DNA of 64,000 bases from assembly GCF_022815725.1 (NCBI RefSeq), contig NZ_JALGRF010000015.1, positions 62,001-126,000 on the forward strand, read 5' to 3'. Each line of letters begins with the position of its first letter. Position 1 is the stretch's first letter. Under the pieces are notes generated by a model. That model made no database searches and was not told where the DNA came from. It worked only from the letters and a program-made list of their open reading frames with translations. The position numbers and the translations under genes are program-made. Source of the stretch: Streptomyces sp. APSN-46.1. GTDB taxonomy: Bacteria; Actinomycetota; Actinomycetes; Streptomycetales; Streptomycetaceae. Shown in pieces: positions 56,661-64,000 of the stretch.

Positions 56661-57326
56661 TTGCGTATTCCTGCGCGCGCGGTATGCACAGCGATCCGTG
56701 ACGACATTGTCTCCGGGGTCTTCGGGCCGGGCAGCAGGCTGACCGAGGAGGTGCTGGCCCGGCGGTACGGAGTCTCCCGCGTCCCCGTCCGCGAGGCGCT
56801 GCGGACCCTGGAGTCCGAGGGGTTCGTCACCACCCGGCGCCACGCGGGCGCCTGTGTGGCCGAGCCGACCGAACAGGAGGCCGCGGATCTCCTGGAGGTA
56901 CGGATGCTGCTGGAGCCCCTCGCGGCCGCCAGGGCCGCCCGCCGGCGCACCGAGGCGCACCTGAAAGTGCTGCGCGGGCTGGTCAGACTGGGCCAGGAGC
57001 GGGCCAGGCGGGGTCAGGGCGAGGACCTGCGGGCCCTGGGCGGCTGGTTCCACGAGACGCTCGCCCAGGCCTCCGGCAGTCCCGGGCTGATCGCGCTGCT
57101 GACGCAGATGCGGCACAAGGTGGCCTGGATGTACTCCGTGGAGGCCCCGGCGCGGCCCGTGGAGTCCTGGGCCGAACACGGCGCGATCGTGGACGCGGTG
57201 GCGCGGGGCGACGCCGAACGGGCGCGGTCGCTCACCGCGATACACGCGGACCGGGCGGCGGGCGCGCACCGGATCCGGGTGAGGACTTCGCAACCTGCCG
57301 TAAACATGTCGAGCGGCCCGCATTAA
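56661..57326 (+). CDS. GntR-family transcriptional regulator (FCD subfamily)
   Basis: A 221-aa regulator. The N-terminal winged helix (AIRDDIVSGVFGPGSRLTEEVLARRYGVSRVPVREALRTLESEGFV) occupies residues 10-60. An FCD-type helical ligand domain fills the rest (LLEVRMLLEPLAAARAA, WFHETLAQASGSPGLIALL). The start is TTG 56661, unusual but supported by GGAGG 7 nt upstream and by the helix needing these residues. It converges on ptsH through a strong terminator. The targets are unknown. Confidence 0.85.
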   Translation: MRIPARAVCTAIRDDIVSGVFGPGSRLTEEVLARRYGVSRVPVREALRTLESEGFVTTRRHAGACVAEPTEQEAADLLEVRMLLEPLAAARAARRRTEAHLKVLRGLVRLGQERARRGQGEDLRALGGWFHETLAQASGSPGLIALLTQMRHKVAWMYSVEAPARPVESWAEHGAIVDAVARGDAERARSLTAIHADRAAGAHRIRVRTSQPAVNMSSGPH

Positions 57327-57464
57327 CAAAAGCCGTATACAAAGGACGGATATTCGTGCGGCGCCCGGAAGATATTCTCGGGGGCATTCCGATGCGCTCC
57401 GCGCTGCGCCGATTTTCCTCGCACCACCACGCCGATTTTCCGCTGCGCCGCTTTTCATAAACAC

Positions 57465-57504
57465 CCGAGCCGTGGCCCCCGGTGTTCCGGGGGCCACGGC
57501 TCGG
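57465..57504. terminator. Bidirectional terminator between gntR and ptsH
   Basis: Perfect 18-bp arms (57465-57482 and 57487-57504) around TGTT. This is the strongest hairpin in the window and it serves two convergent genes. Confidence 0.88.
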
Positions 57505-57535
57505 TCGCGCGAACGCGGGGGGTGAACCCGAAGGG

Positions 57536-57817
57536 TCAGACGGTCTCCGGGAGCTCCGAGAGGCCCTCGGCGACCAGCTTCGCGAGGCGGTCCAGAGCGG
57601 CCTCCGCGCCGTCGGCGTCGGAGGCGAGGACGATCTCCTCGCCGCCCTGGGCGCCGAGGCCCAGAACCGCCAGCATGGAAGCGGCGTTGACGGGGTCGCC
57701 GCCGGCCTTCGCGATGGTCACCGGGACGCCGGAAGCGGTCGTCGCGCGGACGAAGATCGAGGCGGGACGAGCGTGCAGGCCCTCGGCCCAGCCGACGTTG
57801 ACGCGGCGCTCTGCCAT
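57536..57817 (-). CDS. ptsH: Phosphocarrier protein HPr
   Basis: The 93-aa phosphotransfer protein of the sugar PTS, passing phosphate from enzyme I to EIIA components. GLHARPAS places the active-site His at residue 15. Ser47 in NAASMLAV matches the regulatory serine position of Gram-positive HPr, although actinobacteria usually lack the HPr kinase. ATG 57817 has AAGGGC upstream. It is monocistronic, ending at the shared 18-bp-arm terminator. It is divergent from the Pat acetyltransferase gene, with 185 bp between the start codons. Confidence 0.95.
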   Translation of the reverse strand: MAERRVNVGWAEGLHARPASIFVRATTASGVPVTIAKAGGDPVNAASMLAVLGLGAQGGEEIVLASDADGAEAALDRLAKLVAEGLSELPETV

Positions 57818-57989
57818 GGTGATGCCCTTCAGGTTCTTACGGTTGTCTAGACCAGTCTCTCACGGCACCCGGAATGCTCCGACCGACCTTCGGCCCCCGT
57901 CTGCCGCCGCTCGACCTACCCCAGCTTGCACTGATTTGCCCCAGGTCGCCGCATGCGCCGCGCGGGCACCGTCCGGCCGGTCCTGGCCT

Positions 57990-57995
57990 TAAGGT
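57990..57995 (+). promoter_or_regulatory. -10 element of a leaderless promoter (Pat gene)
   Basis: TAAGGT is 7 nt from ATG 58003. Confidence 0.5.
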
Positions 57996-58002
57996 GACCC
58001 CC

Positions 58003-60912
58003 ATGACGACCGAGTCGGACCCTTCGTACCCGGCCCACTGGGAAGCGGACGTGGTGCTGCGCGACGGCGGCACGGCCCGTATCCGGCCGATCACCACCGA
58101 GGACGCGGACCGGCTGGTCAGCTTCTACGAGCAGGTCTCCGACGAGTCGAAGTACTACCGGTTCTTCGCCCCCTATCCGCGGCTCTCCGACCGCGACGTG
58201 CACCGCTTCACGCACCACGACTACGTGGACCGGGTCGGCCTCGCGGCCACCATCGGCGGAGAGTTCATCGGCACCGTCCGCTACGACCGGATCGGCGCCG
58301 ACGGCCGGCCGGCCTCCGCGCCCGCCGACGAGGCCGAGGTCGCGTTCCTCGTCCAGGACGCCCACCAGGGCCGCGGCGTGGCCTCCGCCCTGCTCGAACA
58401 CATCGGTGCGGTGGCCCGCGAGCGCGGCATCCGGCGGTTCGCCGCCGAAGTGCTGCCCGCCAACAGCAAGATGATCAAAGTCTTCACGGATGTCGGCTAC
58501 CAGCAGAAGCGCAGCTTCGAGGACGGCTCCGTCCACCTCACGCTCGACCTCGAACCCACCGCCGAGTCCCTCGCCGTGCAGCGCGCCCGTGAGCAGCGCG
58601 CCGAGGCCCGCTCCGTGCAGCGCCTGCTGGCCCCCGGCTCGGTGGCGGTGATCGGAGTCAGCCGCTCCGGCGCGGGCGTCGGCGCGGCGGTCCTGCGCAA
58701 CCTGCGCGACAGCGGCTTCCACGGGCACCTCTACGCGGTCAACGAGCTGGTCTCCGCCGATCTGCTGGACGGCGTACGGGCCTACCGCGCGCTCGCGGAC
58801 ATCGGAGCCCCGGTCGACCTGGCCGTGATCGCCGTCCCCGCCGAGCGGGTCCCCGAGGTGGTCGCGGCATGTGGTGAGCACGGGGTGCAGGGGCTCGTCG
58901 TACTGTCCGCCGGATACGGGGAGAGCGGACCGGAGGGAACGGCTCGGCAGCGCGAACTCGTCCGGCTGGCACGGTCGTACGGGATGCGGCTGATCGGCCC
59001 GAACGCGTTCGGGGTGATCAACACGGCCCCGGAGGTGGAGCTCAACGCCTCGCTGGCCCCGGCCCCCGCGCCGGCCCGCGGCCGGATCGGGCTGTTCACC
59101 CAGTCCGGGGCGATCGGCATCGCGCTGCTCTCCGCGCTGGTCCGGCGCGGCGAGGGGCTGTCCTCCTTCGTCTCGGCGGGCAACCGGGCGGACGTCTCGG
59201 GAAACGACATCCTCCAGTACTGGTACGAGGACGAGGCGACGGACGTCGCGCTGCTGTACCTGGAAACCCTGGGCAACCCCCGGAAGTTCACCCGGCTCGC
59301 CCGCCGGACGGCGGTGGTGAAGCCGGTGGTGGTGGCGAAGGGCGGCCGCCACACCCCGGCCGGGCACGTGGTCCCCGGGACCCGGCTGTCGGACGGCACC
59401 GTCTCGGCGCTGCTGCGGCAGGCGGGGGTCATCCGGGTCGACACGGTCACGGAGCTCGTGGACGTGGGGCTGCTGCTGGCCTCGCAGCCGCTGCCGGCGG
59501 GGCCGCGGGTGGCGATCCTCGGGAACTCGGAGTCGTTGGGGGTGCTGGCGTACGACGCCTGCCTGACGGAGCGGTTGCGGCCGTCGGCCCCGCTCGACCT
59601 GACGACGGACGCCTCCCCCGAGGACTTCAGGGCCGCGCTGAGCGCCGCGCTCGCCGCCGACACCAACGACGCGGTCATCGTGACGGCGATCCCGGGCGTG
59701 AGCGAGTACGCGCTGGCCGACGACCTGGCCGACGCGCTGCGGGAGGCGGTGGCCGAGCACCCCGGCAAGCCGGTGGCGGTGGTGCACGTGGAACTCGGCG
59801 CCCTCGCCGACGCCCTCTCCCCGGGGGCCGCCCCGGCCGGGCCCGCCGCGTGGGGCCTCGCGCAGCCCCCCGGCCCGCCGGCCGCCGCCGTCCCGCCGAC
59901 GGTGACGCCGGCGTCGGCGCCCGCGCCGAAGCCCGCGTCCGCGCCGACTCCGACGTCCCCGCCGGCGCCGGTGGCGGCTCCGGCCTCGACACCGACCCCG
60001 GCGGCCCCGACGCCCCCGCCCCCCTCCGGCGCCGGGCAGGAGCGCCGGATCCCCACGTACCCCGCGGCCGAGCGCGCCGTACGCGCCGTCGCCGAGGCCG
60101 TCCGGTACGGCCAGTGGCGCCGGGTCAACGCCGACGCCGGCCAGGTCCCCGAGTACGAGGACATCGACGAGAGCGGGGCCGCCGCCCAGCTCGCCCGCCT
60201 GCTGGCCGGCGTCGCGGAGGCCGACGTGCTGATCCTGGACGACGCCGACGCGCGCGTGCTCCTCGGGCGCTACGGGATCCGGGTCCTGCGCACCCTCCCC
60301 GCCCCCACCGCCGGGGCAGCCGCGCGGGCGGCCGAGATCCTCGGCTACCCCGTGGCCCTCAAGACCACCGCCCCGCACCTGCGCCACCGCGCGGACCTGG
60401 GCGGCGTACGGCTGGACCTGACCACCGAGGCCGAGCTGCGGAGGTCCTACGAAGAGCTCGCCGAGTCGCTCGGTACGCCGGCCGAGCTCCAGCCGGTCGT
60501 GCAGGCCATGGTCCCCCGCGGGGTCGACACCGTCGTCCGTTCCGTCATCGACCCCGCCGCGGGCGCCGTCCTCTCCTTCGGGCTCGCCGGTGTCGCCTCC
60601 GAGCTGCTCGGCGACACCGCCCACCGCCTGGTCCCGGCCACCGACCGCGACGTGGCCGCCCTGATCCGCTCCATCCGCACCGCGCCCCTGCTCTTCGGCT
60701 GGCGCGGCAGCGAACCCGTGGACACCCCTGCCCTGGAGGATCTGCTCCTGCGGCTCTCCCGCCTCGTCGACGACCACCCCGAGGTGGTCGGGGTGTCCCT
60801 GGAGCCCGTCGTCGTCGCCACCGAGGGGCTCTCCGTACTGAGTGCCACGGTCAGCGTCGCCCACCCGCCGGCCCGCACGGACCTCGGCCCGCGCACGCTC
60901 CCCAGTTACTGA
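58003..60912 (+). CDS. Pat-type protein lysine acetyltransferase (GNAT + acyl-CoA synthetase NDP-forming domains)
   Basis: A 969-aa protein. Residues 1-180 are a GNAT domain (acyl-CoA loop DAHQGRGVASALLEHIGA near 117-135). Residues about 205-600 are CoA-binding and ligase domains of NDP-forming acetyl-CoA synthetases (SVAVIGVSRSGAGVGAAVLRNLRDSGF, LFTQSGAIGIALLSALVRRG). A Pro/Ala linker near 610-682 leads to an ATP-grasp domain (residues 725-960). Relatives in Streptomyces acetylate and switch off acetyl-CoA synthetase. GNAT-first order is the actinobacterial arrangement, whereas E. coli PatZ has it last. ATG 58003 fits the leaderless pattern. The linker is built of low-complexity Pro/Ala/Thr codons. 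Confidence 0.88.
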   Translation: MTTESDPSYPAHWEADVVLRDGGTARIRPITTEDADRLVSFYEQVSDESKYYRFFAPYPRLSDRDVHRFTHHDYVDRVGLAATIGGEFIGTVRYDRIGADGRPASAPADEAEVAFLVQDAHQGRGVASALLEHIGAVARERGIRRFAAEVLPANSKMIKVFTDVGYQQKRSFEDGSVHLTLDLEPTAESLAVQRAREQRAEARSVQRLLAPGSVAVIGVSRSGAGVGAAVLRNLRDSGFHGHLYAVNELVSADLLDGVRAYRALADIGAPVDLAVIAVPAERVPEVVAACGEHGVQGLVVLSAGYGESGPEGTARQRELVRLARSYGMRLIGPNAFGVINTAPEVELNASLAPAPAPARGRIGLFTQSGAIGIALLSALVRRGEGLSSFVSAGNRADVSGNDILQYWYEDEATDVALLYLETLGNPRKFTRLARRTAVVKPVVVAKGGRHTPAGHVVPGTRLSDGTVSALLRQAGVIRVDTVTELVDVGLLLASQPLPAGPRVAILGNSESLGVLAYDACLTERLRPSAPLDLTTDASPEDFRAALSAALAADTNDAVIVTAIPGVSEYALADDLADALREAVAEHPGKPVAVVHVELGALADALSPGAAPAGPAAWGLAQPPGPPAAAVPPTVTPASAPAPKPASAPTPTSPPAPVAAPASTPTPAAPTPPPPSGAGQERRIPTYPAAERAVRAVAEAVRYGQWRRVNADAGQVPEYEDIDESGAAAQLARLLAGVAEADVLILDDADARVLLGRYGIRVLRTLPAPTAGAAARAAEILGYPVALKTTAPHLRHRADLGGVRLDLTTEAELRRSYEELAESLGTPAELQPVVQAMVPRGVDTVVRSVIDPAAGAVLSFGLAGVASELLGDTAHRLVPATDRDVAALIRSIRTAPLLFGWRGSEPVDTPALEDLLLRLSRLVDDHPEVVGVSLEPVVVATEGLSVLSATVSVAHPPARTDLGPRTLPSY

Positions 60913-60969
60913 GCGGTCTCGAGTCACCAAGCGGTCTCGGGGCGAGCCCGGGGTGCCCCGGACGGGCCT

Positions 60970-60975
60970 TAGGAT
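60970..60975 (+). promoter_or_regulatory. -10 element of a leaderless promoter (DUF5998 gene)
   Basis: TAGGAT is 7 nt from ATG 60983 and overlaps an alternative in-frame ATG at 60974, which argues for the downstream start. Confidence 0.55.
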
Positions 60976-60982
60976 GGACCTC

Positions 60983-61582
60983 ATGGCGAAATCCGGTACG
61001 ACGACCCAGGGGCTGCGCGCGGCGATCGAGCGCAGCGGCTACTACCCAGCCCTCGTGGCCGAGGCCGTGGAGGCCGCGGTCGGCGGCGAGCCGATCTCGT
61101 CGTACCTGGTCCACCAGGAGACCACCTTCGACTCCAACGAGGTCCGCCGGCACGTCACCGTCCTGGTCCTCACCGGCAACCGGTTCATCGTGAGCCACAC
61201 CGACGAGCAGGCCGCCGACGCCGGGTCCCCTTCCCCGTACGCGACCACGTCCACCGAGTCGGTCAAGATCGCCAGCATCTCCTCCGTGGTGCTCAGCCGC
61301 GTCGTCGCCAACCCGGAGTCGTACACCCCCGGCACCCTGCCCCGCGAGGTCGTCCTGACCATCGGCTGGGGCGCGGTCTCGCGCATCGACCTGGAGCCGG
61401 CCGCCTGCGGCGACCCGAACTGCGACTCCGACCACGGCTACACCGGCAACTCCACCGCCGACGACCTCAGCCTGCGGGTGAGCGAGGCGGGCGACGGCCC
61501 CGAGGCCGTCCGCCAGACCCTCCTCTTCGCGCAGTCGCTCTCCGAGGCCACCGCGGCCACGTCCGCCGCCACCGCCCGCTGA
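60983..61582 (+). CDS. DUF5998 family protein
   Basis: A 199-aa conserved actinobacterial protein of unknown function. It has an alpha/beta core (GYYPALVAEAVEAAVGGEPISSYLVHQETTF, HVTVLVLTGNRFIVSHTDE), a CGDPNCDSDHGYTGN segment that could bind a metal, and an acidic Ser/Ala tail. No membrane segment is seen. ATG 60983 follows a -10 hexamer. Its TGA shares one base with the ATG of the next gene, so the two are translationally coupled and probably function together. Confidence 0.8.
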   Translation: MAKSGTTTQGLRAAIERSGYYPALVAEAVEAAVGGEPISSYLVHQETTFDSNEVRRHVTVLVLTGNRFIVSHTDEQAADAGSPSPYATTSTESVKIASISSVVLSRVVANPESYTPGTLPREVVLTIGWGAVSRIDLEPAACGDPNCDSDHGYTGNSTADDLSLRVSEAGDGPEAVRQTLLFAQSLSEATAATSAATAR

Positions 61583-62784
61583 TGTCCTACACCGCCCCGG
61601 CGAACTGGGACGAACCGGAGCTCCTCGACCTCACCGGGGCCCCCGTCCCCCAGTACGGCACCGGCTCGCTCGCCGACCTGCTGCCGACCCTCGTGGCCGG
61701 CCAGGGCGTAGCCGGCTGCACCGCCACGATCGCCGAGCTGAGCCCCGCCGACCGCAACTGCGTGTTCCTGATCGACGGCATGGGCTGGGAGCAGCTCAAG
61801 GCCCACCCGGACGAGGCCCCGTACCTGGCCTCCCTGCTCGGCAGCTCGCGCGGCGGCACCGGCCTCCCGATCACCTCGGGTTTCCCGGCGACCACCGCCA
61901 CCTCGCTGGCCTCCGTCGGCACCGGCCTGCCGCCCTCCCGCCACGGCCTGCCCGGCTATACGGTGCGCAACCCGGCCTCCGGCGAGCTGATGAACCAGCT
62001 CCGCTGGCAGCCGTGGACCGCGCCGAAGCCCTGGCAGCCGTACCCGACGGTGTTCCAGCTCGCGGACGCGGCCGGGGTGCACACCGCCCAGGTGTCCGCG
62101 CCCGCCTTCCAGTCCACCCCGCTCACCAAGATCGCGCTGAGCGGCGGCACCTTCCACGGCCGGATGACCGGCGAGGAGCGGATGGACCTCGCGGCGATCC
62201 AGCTCGCCGCCGGGGAACGCTCGCTCGTGTACACGTACTACAGCGAACTCGACGGAGCCGGCCACCGGCACGGCGTGGACTCCGACGCCTGGCGCGGCCA
62301 GCTGATGCACGTCGACCGCCTGGTGCGGCGGCTCGCGGAGCAGCTGCCGCCGCGCACCGCGCTGTACGTGACCTCCGACCACGGCATGGTCGACATCCCC
62401 TTCGACGAGGACGCGCGGATCGACTTCGACGAGGACTGGGAGCTGGGCGCGGGCGTCGCCCTGCTCGGCGGCGAGGGCCGGGCGCGGCACGTGTACGCGG
62501 TGCCGGGCGCGGAGACCGACGTACTGACCGTGTGGCGTGAGGTGCTCGGCGACCGGTTCTGGGTCGCGAGCCGCGAAGAGGCCCTGGAACTGGGCTGGTT
62601 CGGGACGCCGGGGGAGTGCGACGAGCGGGTGCTCGGGCGGATCGGGGACGTCGTCGCGGCGGCCCACGCGGATGTCGCGATCACCGCGTCGCGCAAGGAG
62701 CCCAACGAATCGGCGCTCGCCGGAATGCACGGCTCCATGACCGCGGCCGAGCAGCTGGTCCCGCTGCTCGAAGTCCGCTCCTGA
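61582..62784 (+). CDS. Alkaline phosphatase-superfamily nucleotide pyrophosphatase/phosphodiesterase
   Basis: A 400-aa metal-dependent hydrolase with the alkaline phosphatase fold. The first metal Asp is in CVFLIDGMGW near residue 67. The nucleophile Thr is in SGFPATTATSLASVGTGL near 103. YYSELDGAGHRHGVDS and VTSDHGMVDI supply further metal ligands. Family members cleave nucleotide pyrophosphates or phosphodiesters. No signal peptide is present, so it is likely cytoplasmic. The start overlaps the DUF5998 stop by 1 nt (TGATG). The substrate is not predictable. Confidence 0.88.
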   Translation: MSYTAPANWDEPELLDLTGAPVPQYGTGSLADLLPTLVAGQGVAGCTATIAELSPADRNCVFLIDGMGWEQLKAHPDEAPYLASLLGSSRGGTGLPITSGFPATTATSLASVGTGLPPSRHGLPGYTVRNPASGELMNQLRWQPWTAPKPWQPYPTVFQLADAAGVHTAQVSAPAFQSTPLTKIALSGGTFHGRMTGEERMDLAAIQLAAGERSLVYTYYSELDGAGHRHGVDSDAWRGQLMHVDRLVRRLAEQLPPRTALYVTSDHGMVDIPFDEDARIDFDEDWELGAGVALLGGEGRARHVYAVPGAETDVLTVWREVLGDRFWVASREEALELGWFGTPGECDERVLGRIGDVVAAAHADVAITASRKEPNESALAGMHGSMTAAEQLVPLLEVRS

Positions 62785-62872
62785 CCCTCCAGCTCCGCCA
62801 ACTCCTCCAGCTTCGCCAGTCCCTTCCGCGCTGCACCCGACTGCGTACGACCCGAAAGGTCCCGTTCTCCCC

Positions 62873-63523
62873 ATGCCCGAATTGGTATTTTTCTCCGGCA
62901 CCATGGATTGCGGGAAGAGTACGCTGGCCCTCCAGATCGGGCACAACCGGTCGGCGCGCGGCCTCCAGGGCGTGATCTTCACCCGCGACGACCGGGCGGG
63001 CGAGGGCAAGCTCTCCTCCCGCCTCGGTCTGGTGACGGAGGCGGTCGAGGCCGGTGAGGGCATGGACCTGTACGCGTACCTCGTCGGCCAGCTCTCGGCG
63101 GGCGGCAAGGCGGACTACGTGATCGTGGACGAGGCCCAGTTCCTGGCCCCGGAGCAGATCGACCAGTTGGCGCGCATCGTGGACGACCTCGACATGGACG
63201 TCTTCGCCTTCGGCATCACGACGGACTTCCGCACGAAGCTCTTCCCCGGCTCGCAGCGCCTCATCGAACTCGCCGACCGCATCGATCAGCTCCAGGTCGA
63301 GGCCCTGTGCTGGTGCGGCGCCCGCGCCACCCACAACGCCCGTACGATAGATGGCGAGATGGTGGTGGAGGGCGCCCAGGTCGTCGTCGGCGACGTCAAC
63401 CGTCCGGCGGAGGAGATCGGTTACGAGGTCCTCTGCCGCCGCCACCACCGCAAGCGGATGACCTCGGCCGCGGCCCACGCAGGCGCCCTCTCCCCGGACG
63501 TCCTCCCGGTCAACCACGCCTGA
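62873..63523 (+). CDS. tdk: Thymidine kinase
   Basis: A 216-aa type II thymidine kinase of the salvage pathway, making dTMP from thymidine and ATP. Walker A GTMDCGKST lies at residues 9-17 and the Walker B/lasso-side motif is VDEAQFL near 85. Zinc-site cysteines are in ALCWCGARA and EVLCRRHH. ATG 62873 (MPELVFFSG) is the family start. GAAAGG at about 62855 is a distant ribosome site. It follows the phosphatase gene by 88 nt in the same direction and may be cotranscribed. Confidence 0.95.
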   Translation: MPELVFFSGTMDCGKSTLALQIGHNRSARGLQGVIFTRDDRAGEGKLSSRLGLVTEAVEAGEGMDLYAYLVGQLSAGGKADYVIVDEAQFLAPEQIDQLARIVDDLDMDVFAFGITTDFRTKLFPGSQRLIELADRIDQLQVEALCWCGARATHNARTIDGEMVVEGAQVVVGDVNRPAEEIGYEVLCRRHHRKRMTSAAAHAGALSPDVLPVNHA

Positions 63524-63646
63524 CCGTCCTCCTCGGTGCCCGGTCAGCAGCGGCTATCCAAGGGAGAGTGCCTGCATGCCGTGATTGCGGGTGGGGCTGG
63601 TCGGCGTAGTTCAGCTCCTGTTCGATGCTCCGAGGGGTGCTTCAGC

Positions 63647-63925
63647 TCAGGTGCGGCGTGCTGAGAGCTGATGTCGAGCCGAGAGCCAGACGCTCTCGAA
63701 CTGCTCCGCCGTGAGCCGTTCCGGCACGTAGCCGTCCCACTCCGACACCGGTGACTCGGCGGTGATGCCGTACCAAGTGTCGGAGTCCGTGTCCCGGGCG
63801 GCGGCGATGGGCCGCAGCTCAGCCCCTTGGAGCTCGACCTGCCTGGTCACCCACCCGTCGTCGCCGATCTCGAAGTAGAACCAGGTGTCTTCTTCGTCCC
63901 AGTAGCTGCGGAACCATCGCCTCAT
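63647..63925 (-). CDS. Small conserved acidic/aromatic protein of unknown function
   Basis: A 92-aa protein beginning MRRWFRSYWDEEDTWFYFEIG, rich in Trp, Asp and Glu, probably cytoplasmic. Short proteins of this kind (W/Y-rich start, then VTRQVELQG) recur in Streptomyces genomes, but no function is known to me. The frame is open to 63991. The internal ATG 63925 is preferred because conserved-looking sequence starts there, though its ribosome site (GATGGA) is weak. It converges with tdk. Confidence 0.6.
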   Translation of the reverse strand: MRRWFRSYWDEEDTWFYFEIGDDGWVTRQVELQGAELRPIAAARDTDSDTWYGITAESPVSEWDGYVPERLTAEQFESVWLSARHQLSARRT

Positions 63926-64000
63926 CGGTCCATCATCGCCTGGGCTCCTCATTGGCTGCGCGGAGCTCCACAGCGGCCACCACCTGGTCATGGGCCTGGA

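Overview
The window is a very GC-rich actinobacterial chromosome segment, almost certainly from Streptomyces. The sporulation regulator WhiH sits next to the principal sigma factor HrdB, LexA is divergent from nrdR-nrdJ, and the topoisomerase IV genes parE and parC flank a metabolic block. From memory, this order matches the S. coelicolor core region around SCO5799-SCO5844. No rRNA, tRNA, CRISPR array, prophage or insertion sequence was seen.

Layout. Positions 1-5834 hold the 3' part of an NRPS-independent siderophore operon: aminotransferase end, IucA/IucC synthetase with a long repeat-built N-terminal extension, GNAT acyltransferase, second IucA/IucC synthetase. Positions 5887-12852 are a DNA repair and precursor block: DinG-type helicase, LexA on the minus strand, NrdR and the B12-dependent reductase NrdJ. 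A SOS box lies over the lexA -35 and two NrdR boxes lie before nrdR. Positions 13083-18325 hold single-gene units: arylamine N-acetyltransferase, DUF4937 protein, histidine phosphatase, ADP-ribosylglycohydrolase, membrane protein. Positions 18445-20741 are an MFS exporter divergent from a TetR regulator with two palindromic operators. Positions 20834-31949 hold RNase HII, a RecQ helicase with a C-terminal phosphoribosyltransferase-like domain, a DUF4192 protein, a glycogen-debranching-type protein, a NrtR-like Nudix regulator and an ABC ATPase-permease fusion.

Positions 32155-39035 carry whiH, hrdB, a secreted trypsin-like protease, a small zinc-ribbon protein and parE. Positions 39187-47534 look like a carboxylate uptake and sensing block: DUF485 protein plus solute:sodium symporter, a CitA/CitB-type two-component system, and two divergent citrate synthase-family genes, one fused to a helix-turn-helix, followed by a CobW GTPase. 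Positions 47572-52274 (minus strand) are a restriction endonuclease-TerD fusion and parC. Positions 52525-63523 hold an M16 protease pair, an M23 peptidase under a c-di-AMP (ydaO) riboswitch, a GntR regulator, HPr, a Pat-type protein acetyltransferase, a DUF5998 protein, an alkaline phosphatase-fold enzyme and thymidine kinase.

Two things recur. Many genes carry a TANNNT -10 hexamer only 6-10 nt before the start codon, which points to leaderless mRNAs. Most transcription units end in strong inverted repeats. The best candidates for new biology are the HTH-citrate synthase locus, the endonuclease-TerD fusion, the repeat-extended siderophore synthetase and an 11-bp-phased GGAAG array upstream of hrdB.
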